Source: CAZTTG01 sp964615935 (GTDB lineage: Bacteria > Planctomycetota > UBA1135 > GCA-002686595). From it: a DNA stretch of 38,734 bases. Numbering within the stretch: the stretch's first letter is position 1; every line of letters starts with the position of its first letter. Both the position numbers and the translations under genes were made by a program. Below, one piece after another: positions 1 to 10,400 of this stretch. Location of the stretch: the NCBI GenBank assembly GCA_964615935.1, contig CAZTTG010000060.1, positions 1 to 38,734 on the forward strand, given 5' to 3'. The notes below the pieces were generated by a model. The model saw nothing but the letters and a program-made list of their open reading frames with translations. It was not told the DNA's origin and searched no databases.

Positions 1-752
1 AAGATCACCCGCGTGGAGTAGAACTCCTCACCCGGCTGGCCCCCGAAGTCGGCCAGGGCCCCGTGGTTGGGATCGATGATCAGCCGCCCCTCGAAGGGGG
101 TGATCGGCGGGTTCCCCACCCCGATGCGCACCGTGTTCAGGTTGACCGTGGTCTCGTCGACCAGGTCGTCGAAGCGCAGCACCAGGCAGGCGTTGCGCGG
201 CACCGCCGTGAAGGGAGGCAGCTCGCCCGGATCCAGGCTCTTCTCCAGGATCGGCTGGAGCTGCATCTTCGACTCGAAGAGCAGCTTCCAGAACCGGTTC
301 ATGTTGGTCCCGTACTTCGGGGCCAGCGCCGGGCTCGGCAGCGGGTCGTCCTTGTCGGCCAGGATCACCAGTTGCTCCTTGGCCGTGGCCGCGTTGCGGA
401 TCAACGCGTAGTCCACCAGGTCGGTGCGGATGTCGTCCCCGATCACGAAGTCCTCGAAGACCGGCAGGGAGGAGTCGTACAGCTCCACATCCCCGGTCTG
501 CGCGTCGATGTAGCCGTCGTAGATGTCGACCAGGCGGCCCCAGAAGGCCTCGGCGATCCGGATCTCGGTCGCCCGACCGCTCTTGTTCGCATCGACGATG
601 AACCAGCCCTGGCCGCCGGGGCCTCCCAGCATGGCTTCACCGGTGTTGCCGGAGCTTCCGGGCACTCCTCCACCGGTATTGCAGCCGGCGAGGAGCAGGA
701 GGGCGGCGCCGAGGGAGAGGGCGCTCTTGAAGGGAACGGGCCGGTGCTTCAT
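1..752 (-). CDS. Lipoprotein with Ig-like (Big_5/SbsA-type) domain, partial
   Basis: The 250 visible residues start at an ATG at 752, preceded by a good GGAGG ribosome-binding site six bases upstream; the 3' end runs off the left edge. Residues 10-23 are hydrophobic and end in a lipobox LAGC (Cys24), so an exported lipid-anchored protein is expected. A Gly/Ser/Asn-rich spacer (25-48) follows, then a segment I do not recognise. From about residue 185 the pattern NACLVLRFDDLVDETTVNLN resembles the first strands of bacterial Ig-like Big_5/SbsA domains common in planctomycete surface proteins. It probably belongs to a long cell-surface protein; the ligand is unknown. The gene stands alone: the next minus-strand gene upstream ends 250 bases away. 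The lipoprotein call is sequence-based; the Ig-like call rests on pattern recognition. Confidence 0.75.
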   Translation of the reverse strand, partial: MKHRPVPFKSALSLGAALLLLAGCNTGGGVPGSSGNTGEAMLGGPGGQGWFIVDANKSGRATEIRIAEAFWGRLVDIYDGYIDAQTGDVELYDSSLPVFEDFVIGDDIRTDLVDYALIRNAATAKEQLVILADKDDPLPSPALAPKYGTNMNRFWKLLFESKMQLQPILEKSLDPGELPPFTAVPRNACLVLRFDDLVDETTVNLNTVRIGVGNPPITPFEGRLIIDPNHGALADFGGQPGEEFYSTRVI

Positions 753-1002
753 CGGGACCTCCGCTGCTCGATCGTATTGGCCGGACCGGGGTAGGTGAGC
801 CCCGGTCGCGAGGCTGAAGCTCCGCCCGGTACCCGCCGATTCGCGCGCCGGTGCAGCGGGATCGGACGGGGATCGGGTGCGGAACCCAGGCACCCATCCT
901 ACATCAAAGACTGTACCGCGGATTCCACGTCCCCGACGGGTCCTCGACTGCGCCGAGAACCGGCATCAAATCCTCGGTTGCGGGAGCCCATACGCCCGAG
1001 CG

Positions 1003-4000
1003 TTAGCGCACGGTTCTTGTATTGTATCGCTCCCGCCAGCTCCGACTCTCGGCGTCCCAGGCGCGGGACTCTCCCTCCGGATAGGGGAAGCGGCTCATGG
1101 CGCGGAAGGGCAGGGGCTCCACCGTGTCGGGGGTGGTGGTGTAGAGGTCCATGTCCTTGCACCAGGCGTTGGAGACCAGCGCGAAGCTGCGCGTCCACCC
1201 CTCGGCGAGCGGCGGCAGGCTCGCAGCGTCGAAGCGAAGCGCGATCTCGTCCCCCGTGCCCAGGATCGCGTAGCGATCGTCGAAGTCCGCCAGCAGCTCC
1301 TCCACGGGCCCGTAGCGCGTGTAGTCCCCCCGCGGCGTCTTCAGCGAGGAGCTGGGCTCGATGATGTCGTAGGTGTAGATGCGCGGGTGCTCGCCGTCGG
1401 GGGAGTACTCCTGGGGGAAGCCCAGCCGGCGCAGCTCGGCTCCGATCATCGGCGCCGTGCGCACGCGGAGCTCTTCGTCGCCGAGGTCGGCGGCCAGGAA
1501 CACGCGGTCGTAGTAGATCTCGAGGTTGGTGGTGATGCGCAGGCGGCAGTCGCCCGGCCGCAGTTCGCCGGAGAGGTCGATGGCCACCGTGCGACCCATG
1601 CCGCCGGGCGTGCCGGCGTCGGGCACGACGGTCTCCCAGCCGCCGGCGCCGTCCGGACGCTCGACCCGCATGGGCTCCCAGCCGACGCTCGCCTGGCCGG
1701 CGGCGAAGATGGTCTGGGAGTAGGGGTACTCGATGCTGCAGGTGACGAAGAGGAAGACGCGCCCGGCGGAGGTCAGGGCCTCGGGGAGGGCGCCGAAGTC
1801 CAGCTCCAGGGTGTGGGGCTCGCAGAAGCCCGTGAAGCGGGTGTCGAGCGCCGGGTGATAGGGATAGACGCGGTCCACCTCGGTCAAGGCTTCGACATTC
1901 ACCTCTCCACGCGGTCCCTCGGCGCGTTGCGGGAAGGAGCGCTCCCCGACGACCAGGAGGTCGTGAGTGGGCGGCGGACCGGTCACGGCCAGGCGCTCGT
2001 CGGGGATGACCTCGAGGCCCTCGGGGTGGTCGATCACCTGGAGCTCGAGGCGGTCGACGTAGGCCACCTCCTCCATGGGCTCGCACAGGCGCAGCTCGAA
2101 GACCTCATTCCGAGCTGCGAGCTGATCCGGGCCCATGCCGACCAGCTCTCGCTCCTGCGGCTGGGAGCACTCGCCCGGAGCGACGTAGTATCCCAGCCCG
2201 CCCACGCCGGCGAAATCGCCGATGAAGCCGAAGCGCTGGCCGTTCCAGGCGAAGAGCACCGGACAACTCGAGATGCGGCGCTCGGTCTCGCTGATTCGGT
2301 GATGGGTGTTCGCGACGAGCTCGTGCTCGGCCTGGGTGACCCCGTCCGGCCAGGTGAAGGCCAGGTAGTCGACGCGGTCGGCTCCGTCCAGTCCGAAGAC
2401 GAGGGGGCGCAGCGACTGGCTGAGGCCCCCGAAGAGGCCGCTGTGGATCAGCGCCTGGCCGTGCAGGCCCGCGCGCACCTCGACGCGCGTGCCGTAGGCG
2501 CTGGTGGAGCTGCGCATGCTCTTCTCGGCGCCGCGCGAGCCGGTGGGGGTGATCGCCATCCAGCTCGGCGGCGGCTCCTGGTGCATGGGCACCAGCTCCA
2601 CGAGCCCGTCGGGCGGTCCGCCGACGCGCAGGACGTCGGGCAGGCCGTCGCCGGTGAGATCGACGACCTCGACAGCCCCCGTCCTCGCCTCGGGCAGGGC
2701 CGGGTAGGCGTCGGGCAGGAGCTTGAATCGACCGCGGCCGTCGTTGAGCAGGAGGTGGCCCCCGCTGCCGAAGACCGCGACGTCCAGGTCGCCATCGAGA
2801 TCCACGTCGGCCACTCGGGAATGCCACGGCTCGTCGTGGGTGGCCAGAGCGGCCGCGCACTCGTCGAACTGTGGGCTGGGGACGAGCCCGCATACCCCCT
2901 GGGCCAGGAGCAGCCGGCCCGGGAAACTCGGAGCCGGCGGCAGGAGGAGGTCCGGCCTCCCGTCGCCGTCGAAGTCCTGCAGGACACCCCCGGCATATCC
3001 CAGCAAGCGCTCCTCGGTCGGGCTGACCTCGCGGTAGCGGCCCAGTCGCTCGTTCAGGAAGAACTGAACCTCCGACGGGACTCCGAGGTTGAAGACCACC
3101 AGGTCCAGGTCCCGATCCTGGTCCAGATCGGCGAAGGCCGCCGACATGCTGGGCGCTCTCGCGCAGGCGACCGCATTCCCGGCGGCGATGTCGGTGAAGG
3201 TCCCGTCGCCGTTGTTGTTCCACAAGCGGTTGGCCTCCCCGTTGCAGACGTAGATGTCCAGGTCGCCGTCGTGGTCGCCATCCAGGAAGATCGCGCTCGT
3301 GCTGTCTCCGTCACCACCGCCGGTGCCGGTGGCGTCAGTGACGTCCTCGAAGCTCCCATGGCCGCGACCGCGGAGCAAGTAGTCGCGGCCGTAGCGAACG
3401 ACGAAGAGGTCCACCTTCCCGTCGTTGTCGTAGTCGCCGAATGCGCAGTAGGCCGGGTCCCGCACGCCTGCCAGGTCCGAGGCGACCCCGGCCTCGACCC
3501 ACTCGCCTCCATCCGTGGAGAGGAGCAACATCAGACCCCGAGATCCGTCTGCCGCCTCGCGGGTGGTCAGGATGTCCAGGCGCCCGTCGCCATTCGCGTC
3601 GGCCAGGGCCAGGGCCCACGCTCCGGCAGCGCCCCGGTACAGGATCCGCGGCTCCCCGGCGGAGAGCTCGCCGCCGATCACGGGCTCCGGAATCGCCGAC
3701 AGCGGCAGCACCTCCGCCAGCGGGCCCATCATCCCGTACTGCGGCAGCTCCAGGGCGTCCGGCAGGGGGCCCTCCCGGGCCCGCTCGAAGCGCGCCTTGT
3801 GCTCGAGGGCGTCGTCCCTTCGCCCCTCCTGCATGGCGATCTTCATGAGCTGGTAGTGCGCGCTCGCCAGGGTGGGCATCTCCTGCGCCGCCCGCTCCAT
3901 GGCGGCCCTCGCGGGCAGATCGCAGTGCACCTGCGAGCGGCCCAGCAGGTACCACGCGAAGCCGTCGTGCGGCCGCAGCCCGGTGAGGCGCTCGAGCAGC

Positions 4001-4419
4001 GGCAGGGCCGCCTCGGGATGGCCTACCTGCTGGTGGAGGATCGAGAGGAAGTAGAGGGCGCGCTCGCTGTCGGGCTCGCGCTCCAGCACCTGGCCCAGGA
4101 GCTCCTGCGCGCGGTCGAAGTCCCCGTCGCCGGCGCGGTTGAAGAGCGCGATCGCGCAGTCGATGCGCGCCTCCAGCGAGTCGGGCTCCAGCTCCAGCGC
4201 CTCCTCGAAGGCCTCGGCCGCGGAGCCGTACTGGTAGCGCCCCATCAGGGCCACGCCCCGGTTGATCGCCTGCACGAATGGATCGGAGAGGCGCCAGGCG
4301 TGGGGCTCGGCTTCGGGGCGAGCCTCCTTCCCGTCGCCGCAGCCCGGCGCGAGGGAGAAGAGGGCGGCCGCGGCCAGGGCCCCGACCAGGGCCCGCCGCA
4401 TCGATCTGCGGGATTCCAT
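1003..4419 (-). CDS. TPR + FG-GAP/VCBS + ASPIC/UnbV (CRTAC1-like) lipoprotein
   Basis: 1138 residues. The N-terminus has a hydrophobic segment ending SLAPGC (Cys27), an imperfect lipobox, so an exported and probably lipid-anchored protein is likely. Residues about 48-215 form TPR-like helical repeats (for example AAEAFEEALELEPDS). Residues about 260-600 carry at least seven FG-GAP/VCBS calcium-loop motifs: DANGDGRLDI, DYDNDGKVDLF, DGDHDGDLDIY, DLDQDRDLDLV, DFDGDGRPDLL, DVDLDGDLDVAV and DLTGDGLPDVL, which build a beta-propeller. Residues about 640-712 match the ASPIC/UnbV module (YGTRVEVRAG, FTWPDGVTQ). The last ~420 residues begin CPVLFAWNGQRFGFIGDF, a conserved extension in such proteins. 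The start lies 9 bases after the stop of the giant fusion gene, with GAGGT overlapping that stop, so the two genes are probably co-transcribed. A binding or scaffolding role is inferred; no enzyme motif was seen. Confidence 0.85.
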   Translation of the reverse strand: MESRRSMRRALVGALAAAALFSLAPGCGDGKEARPEAEPHAWRLSDPFVQAINRGVALMGRYQYGSAAEAFEEALELEPDSLEARIDCAIALFNRAGDGDFDRAQELLGQVLEREPDSERALYFLSILHQQVGHPEAALPLLERLTGLRPHDGFAWYLLGRSQVHCDLPARAAMERAAQEMPTLASAHYQLMKIAMQEGRRDDALEHKARFERAREGPLPDALELPQYGMMGPLAEVLPLSAIPEPVIGGELSAGEPRILYRGAAGAWALALADANGDGRLDILTTREAADGSRGLMLLLSTDGGEWVEAGVASDLAGVRDPAYCAFGDYDNDGKVDLFVVRYGRDYLLRGRGHGSFEDVTDATGTGGGDGDSTSAIFLDGDHDGDLDIYVCNGEANRLWNNNGDGTFTDIAAGNAVACARAPSMSAAFADLDQDRDLDLVVFNLGVPSEVQFFLNERLGRYREVSPTEERLLGYAGGVLQDFDGDGRPDLLLPPAPSFPGRLLLAQGVCGLVPSPQFDECAAALATHDEPWHSRVADVDLDGDLDVAVFGSGGHLLLNDGRGRFKLLPDAYPALPEARTGAVEVVDLTGDGLPDVLRVGGPPDGLVELVPMHQEPPPSWMAITPTGSRGAEKSMRSSTSAYGTRVEVRAGLHGQALIHSGLFGGLSQSLRPLVFGLDGADRVDYLAFTWPDGVTQAEHELVANTHHRISETERRISSCPVLFAWNGQRFGFIGDFAGVGGLGYYVAPGECSQPQERELVGMGPDQLAARNEVFELRLCEPMEEVAYVDRLELQVIDHPEGLEVIPDERLAVTGPPPTHDLLVVGERSFPQRAEGPRGEVNVEALTEVDRVYPYHPALDTRFTGFCEPHTLELDFGALPEALTSAGRVFLFVTCSIEYPYSQTIFAAGQASVGWEPMRVERPDGAGGWETVVPDAGTPGGMGRTVAIDLSGELRPGDCRLRITTNLEIYYDRVFLAADLGDEELRVRTAPMIGAELRRLGFPQEYSPDGEHPRIYTYDIIEPSSSLKTPRGDYTRYGPVEELLADFDDRYAILGTGDEIALRFDAASLPPLAEGWTRSFALVSNAWCKDMDLYTTTPDTVEPLPFRAMSRFPYPEGESRAWDAESRSWRERYNTRTVR

Positions 4420-4428
4420 GGGCGTACC

Positions 4429-7400
4429 TCAGCCCTTCGCGGGCTGCTCGGTGGCGGAGAGCTCGGTCCTCTCCCCCTCGGGGTTGGGCTGCGAGTGGAT
4501 GGCGGCCTTCTGGAGCTTCCTCCAGCCCATGTAGATCGCCCCCGACTGCCCATTGATGGAGACCACGTCTCCCTTGCGGATGCGGTGGGTGACCTCTCCC
4601 CCCTTGCCCAGCAGGGCCGCCGCGTGAGCGCGGACGTTCACCCGCAAACCGCCGGCGGCGAAGACGGCGTAGAAGGGCTTGTCGTCGATGGCGTTGATGG
4701 CCACCGCCGCGTGGGAGGAGGAGCCGCCCTTGGCCGTGAGCAGGCCATCGGCCGACAGGATGAGGGGGATCTCCTCGGGAGTGGGGTTCTCCAGGATCAG
4801 CAGGACCCCGTCGATGTCCTCTCGATCGCCGAAGTCGCTGGCCAGTAGCTCGTCCACGTCGGCCTGGTCGAAGGCCGCCAGCCCGCGGAAGCCGCCGCCG
4901 CGGATGCCGATGCCGCGCGAGTCCTTCTCGCCCGGCGACTCGAAGGAGCTGCCCACCTGCTCGACGGAGGTCTCCGCCATGCGCGACTGCAGGACGCTCA
5001 GGACCCCGCGCTCCACGGTGAACTCCAGCTCCTGGTCGGTGCCGCAGAAGCGGCGCAGCCGCTCGTCGGCGTGGTCCAGGTGCCGCTTCAGCATGGGCAG
5101 CAGCGCGTCCAGCTTCTCCATGGACTCGAAGGAGGGCGCGATGGTCAGCCCGCCCACCAGGTCGTCGCCCACGGCCGAGAACTTGTAGTCGCCGGTGAGC
5201 TTGCGATCGCCCCACTCGCTGGTGATGGTGCGAGGAATGACACCGGTGAGCGAGGCCGTGGTCTCGTCCATGCCCTCGCCGATGCGGTCGCTCCGGCGGT
5301 TGCCCATGGCCATCTGCTGCACCACCACCGCCGTCTTCCAGGAGTGGCGGATGCCCTTGATCTCCCGATAGGCGGTGGCCTGCTCCGTGTCCCACGAGTC
5401 GAAGACCGCCTGGACCGTGTTGTGGAGCTGCACGATGGGCTCCCTCAGGAGCCTCTCCAGCTCCTCGCCGAAGCCCTTCTCGGCCAGGATGACCTTGAAG
5501 TCCTCGGTGACCTCCTTCATGGCCTTCCAGGGGAGGTCGTACTTGTAGAGCACTCCGTAGCGGGCCTTGGCCTGCTCCACCAGGTCGAAGTCCTCGAGCT
5601 TCAACCCCCACACCGCGCTGGAGTAGGAGGTGAGGAAGCGGCGGTAGGAGTCGTAGGCGCACCAGGGATCGTCCTCCGCCAGGGCCCCGGCCACCTGGTC
5701 GTTGATCCCCACGAAGACCACCGTGGTGAGCATCCCCGGCATCGAGAAGGCCGAGCCGCTGCGAACCGCCAGGAGCAGCGGGTGCTGGGCGTCGCCCAGG
5801 CGCCGGGGCCGAGCCTCGTGGCGGAAGATGTCCTCCTCCAGGATGCGCAGGTGGGCCGCGACCTCCGTCTCCAGGCGGGGTCGATCGCTCTTGTGGAGGC
5901 CGGAGCGGGGAATGTCGGTGGGGAGGACGAAGCCGTCCCGGGTGGGCACGCCCAGATTGCTGATGTAGAGCAGCCCGCTGCCCTTGCCGCCGTAGCGCTC
6001 CCTCAGGTTGGGGACCGTGTCGCGCAGGTTGATCCGCCGATCGATCTCGTCGACGTGGGAGATGTGCGCGATGTCGAAGATCGTCGCATCCACCGAGGCG
6101 GCCAGGTCGCCGCCCAGCCTCTGCGAGTTGTCCGGGACCTGGGTCTGGATGTAGGTGAGGGCCATGTCGGCGAAGTGCACGATGCTGTTCAGGTCGTGCA
6201 TGTAGCGCTGGAAGTTGCCCAGCACCGCGCGCAGCTCCTCGGGGTCGAGCCCCAGCCGCCTCCCCATCGCCTCGTAGGCCACGCTGACCCGGTGGAAGAG
6301 CTTGTGGTAGCCCCTCTGGATGCTCTCCAGCACGTTCAGCAGTTCACCGTAGGTGCGCTCGGGGGAGATCAGCATGCCCGCCAGGTCGCACAGCTCCTGC
6401 GACTGCAGGCCGCTGTGCTCCAGGTTCCAGGCGCACTTGTGGATGATCTCCAGGCACACGGGGAGCTGCACCCCGCTCTCGCTGAAGTCGGTGACGACGT
6501 GCCGGAGGGCCAGGAAGCCCATCTCCTCCAGCAGGCAGTCCAGCTGGTACAGCAGGTACCGCTGCTCGGTGAAGCCGCCGCGGCGGATGGTGGCCTCGAT
6601 GTCGTTCCGCAGCCCGTGGATCCGGCAGAAGACCTGGAAGTCCTCGCCCCGCTCGTGGATGGACAGCACCGACTCCAGGGAGCGGAAGAGCTCCATCTGG
6701 TGGAGCTCCCGCAGGGCTCCACCCAGGCCCACCACGGCCTCGCGGGCCTCGCGCTCGGCCGCCGCCGCGTCGAAGCCGGGCTCCTCCGGGCTGGGCGACT
6801 GCAGCCCCCGCAGGCGGCCGGCGAAGGAGGCCTCGGGATCCATCGGCGGAGAGGCGCCCTCGGCCTTGCGGATCAGGATCCGCAGGTGGTGCTGGTAGAC
6901 CCAGCGGTTCTGGGCCCGGATGCCCTTGCTGACCAGCGCCTCGAGCTCGTCCTGGAGGCTGTTCCCGAACTCGCAGCGCATCAGCTCCTCGGTGTAGCCG
7001 TCCTGCCACTCCCGGATGCGGCCCACGATCTGCGAGCTGCCCAGGAGCTTCTCGAGGTCCTCCACGATCTGCTTCACGATCTTGCACGGCGTCTCGAGCC
7101 CGCGCGCCTCCTCGTCGGCCGACGAGAGCTGCTCGTGCCCCAGCGCCGCGAGGGCGTCGGCCTTGCCGGTCTCGAGGTATTCCCGGTAGGCCTGCGCCAG
7201 CAGCAGCGTGCCCTTGCCCAGGGCGTGGTGGGTGCTCCGGCGGAGCTCGTTGGTGATGGCGCTGCCGCGCACGTGGACCTCGGCCAGATCGATGGTGTCG
7301 TTCCACAGCTCGTCGATGAGGCTCGGTCGCAGGATGAGGGTCGAGATGTTGCGCACCAGGATGCGCAGCGGCAGGCGCAGCTTCCCGGCGAAGGAGCCGT

Positions 7401-10400
7401 TGAGGATCTGGACCAGCTGGGTCCTGAGGTTGCGCACCTCGGGCTGCAGGTTCTTGGCCCCCAGGAAGACCCCCGAGGAGAGGTTGCACAGCTTGGCCAC
7501 CAGGAAGCGCAGGTAGTAGATCACCTCCTCGCAGTTGGGGGACTGGTTGAGGGTCTTGAGCAGGGAGGCCATGTCCCGGATCCGATCGATGCGGATCTCG
7601 GGCAGCCCCTCGGCATTGAGCTCGGCGACCTCGCGCTCGACGTCGACCACCTCCCCGGAATGGCCGGTCAAGCCGGTGAGCAGCTCGTCGGTGAAGATGG
7701 TCCCCGGCGGGTACTTGCGGACGCAGGCGGTCTCGACGCCGTCCGGGCGCACGACGTGGAGCACCAGCGTCTCGGCGGCGACGTAGGGGACCACCAGGAG
7801 ATCGGCGCCGCGAAAGAGACGGTGATTGACGATCTCGAAGTGCTTGAGCCGAGCCGTGAGGCCGGCCTTGATCTGTACGTACTGGCGCAGCGCATCGAGC
7901 CGCCCGTCGGTCCGGGCCTCGGGGCCGTAGACCGCGTACAGCGCGCGGTCGAGCTCGAGCAGTTGCTCCTGCTCCGGCGGGGTGAGCGGGTGGGGGATGC
8001 CCGGCTGGGCCTCCCCGGAGGCCTTGGCGGGCGGGCCCGCGGGGGTCAGCGTGGCCGCCGGCGCGGCGGCCTCGGGCGGTCCGGCCGCGGCCGACTCCGG
8101 GGAGGGCTCGGCCGCCGGGGCCCGGGGGGCCAGGGTGGGATCGCCGACCTCGTAGACGCCGGTGATGCGCCGCAGCTCGCCGTAGAGCGTGTCCCCCCTC
8201 GACTCCAGGATCCGGTTCACCTCCCGCAGGGCGCGCACGTAGTCCTCGAAGGAGCTCCCCTCGATGGGGGCGGCGTGCTCGGCGGCCAGGCGCTCGATGA
8301 TGGCCAGCATCTCCTCGCGCAGGAGCTCGTACAGCTCCTTGCCCCGCACCTGGGCGGTGGCCCGGGCCAGGGCCAGGGACACCGACAGGATGGCGTTCAT
8401 CCCCAGGTTCTGCTTGCGCTGGGCGACGTGGGTGGCCTCCTCCGGCGTGGCGCTGGCCTCGAGCTTGGCGCGGCGCTGGGCGGTGCGCAGCTCGAGCTGG
8501 AGCAGGTCCCGATCGGCTGCCCGCAGGGAGTGGGCCGCCACGTTGCGCCCCTCGAAGAAGGGCGCGATCACCTGACGGACGTTGTCCACCGCGTTCAGGC
8601 AGCCCTTGCCTCCGTAGCGCTGGGACCGGGTGTACAGGGAGGCGAGAGCCTCGTCGCCGGTGGAGGCGACCCGCGCCGGGGTGACGTCCGGCTTGAAGGC
8701 GAAGACGCCCGGCTCGATCTCGCGGAAGAGGCCGGAGTGCCGGCTGAGCACCTCACGGTGCTCGGATTGCTCCAGGAATGCATCGACCAGGTGCACCGCC
8801 TCGCCCGTGCCGGCCGAGGTGCCCAGCGGCGTGGCTCCCCGGGAGCTCAGGGAGACGCCCGCGTCCGGAAGGGCCACCTCCACCTCGACTCCCACGGTGG
8901 GGATCCCGGCGTTGGTGGGCTCCTCGCGGGCGGCCACCCGGCGCACCATGGCCTTGCGGTCCTCGGCGCGGTCCTCGTGGGGCTCGGCCTCGGCGATGCT
9001 CTCCATCAACGTGGTCACCGTCTGGTACTTGACCAGGCGCTCGGTGTTCGAGCCGCCGCCGGCCTTCAGGCCCAGGGCGTTGGCCGCCAGGGCGATGTGG
9101 GCCTCCATGTCGTCGTTGGGGCTCTTGGAGCGGTGGGACACCACCAGCTCGTTGCCCTTACCCAGGCCCACCAGCATCGCGAGCAGGGTCTCCTCCAGGG
9201 TGCCGATCTGGTTGGCCTTGATCAGCACGGTGTTGATCAGCGAGTGCTCGGCGGCCTCCTCGATGGTGCGGTCATTGGTGGTGACCAGGTCGTCCCCGAT
9301 GATCAGCATCTTGTCGCCCAGCTCCGCCATGAGCAGCTTCCAGCCCTCGTGGTCGAACTCCGAGAAGCCGTCCTCGATGGAGAGGATGGGGATGTCGTAC
9401 TCCCGGATGGCCTTCCGGTAGACGTCCAGCACCCCGTCCCGATCGAGGACCAGCTTGGTCTTGTCCCTCCAGAAGAGGTACATGCCCACGCTGTCGGGGA
9501 CCCCGAACTCCTCCCGGTAGGCGATCTCCAGCTCGCTCATGGCCGGGTCTAGGGCCAGGGCCACGTCCGCGCCCGGCCGGTAGCCGCACTCCTGAATGGC
9601 CTGCTTCATCATGGCCCACAGCCGGATCTCCGGCAGCGGGTATCCGCCCCGGTCGATGTAGGGCGCCAGCCCGCCCTCCAGACCGATGCCCATGACGCGG
9701 CAGCCCTCCTCCTTCTCGATGATCTCCTTCAGGCGGTTCTGGAGGCGGACGGTGATCTCCTGGGCGTCCTGGTAGTTGCTCGCCCCCAGGATCAGGAACA
9801 TCGCCTCCTGCATGCTGATGTTGGACTCGGGGTACTCCTTCTCGGTGTGCCGCCCGCCCATGCCGCAGTTGCGGAACTGCCAGGGCGCGGTGACCGGACC
9901 CAGGCGCGGGTGGACAGCCTCCTGCAGGCGGCCCGCCAGCATGGTCTCCTTGGCCTCGCCGACCCTCTCCTCCCAGGCGGAGGTCTTCTCCACCGTGCTG
10001 GCGGCATCGCGGGCCTTGCGCTCCTTCTCCCGGAACTCCCGGTACTTGCCGGGGTCCGCCATCAGGAAGTCCAGCAGCCCGATCACCCCCATGCCCAGCA
10101 GGAGCCGCCCGGGGTAGATCGCCACCGGAGCGGAGAACAGGAGTCCGATGGCGAGGAGCAGGATCGCCGGGGGGAGGGCGGCCAGGGCGAGGTTGCGGCT
10201 GGCCCGCGGCCCGGCGGCGGCCACCGCCAGGTTGTAGGGGGCGTCGGGGTAGTAGTTCAGCCCCTCGCGCTTGATGCCCTTGGCCCGGCCGAAGGGGGCC
10301 AGGGCGAAGACCCGGAACAGGTAGAGAATGCGCTGCAGCCCCGGCTGTCGAAGGCTCTTCTGGACCTCCTCCAGGATCGACTCGTTCAGGGCGTTGAGCC

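Noticed and set aside
925..1002. Intrinsic terminator after the TPR/FG-GAP gene
   Set aside because: Only short imperfect inverted repeats (CCGAG/CTCGG with a long loop) and no T-tract.
877..4848. Very long open frame on the plus strand opposite the TPR/FG-GAP gene
   Set aside because: It is a codon-bias shadow: Gly/Ala/Val/Arg-rich with no recognisable motifs, while the minus strand encodes clear domains.
5071..9552. 1493-codon open frame on the plus strand opposite the giant fusion gene
   Set aside because: Low-complexity antisense reading typical of GC-rich genes; the minus strand has intact enolase and PPDK-like motifs throughout.
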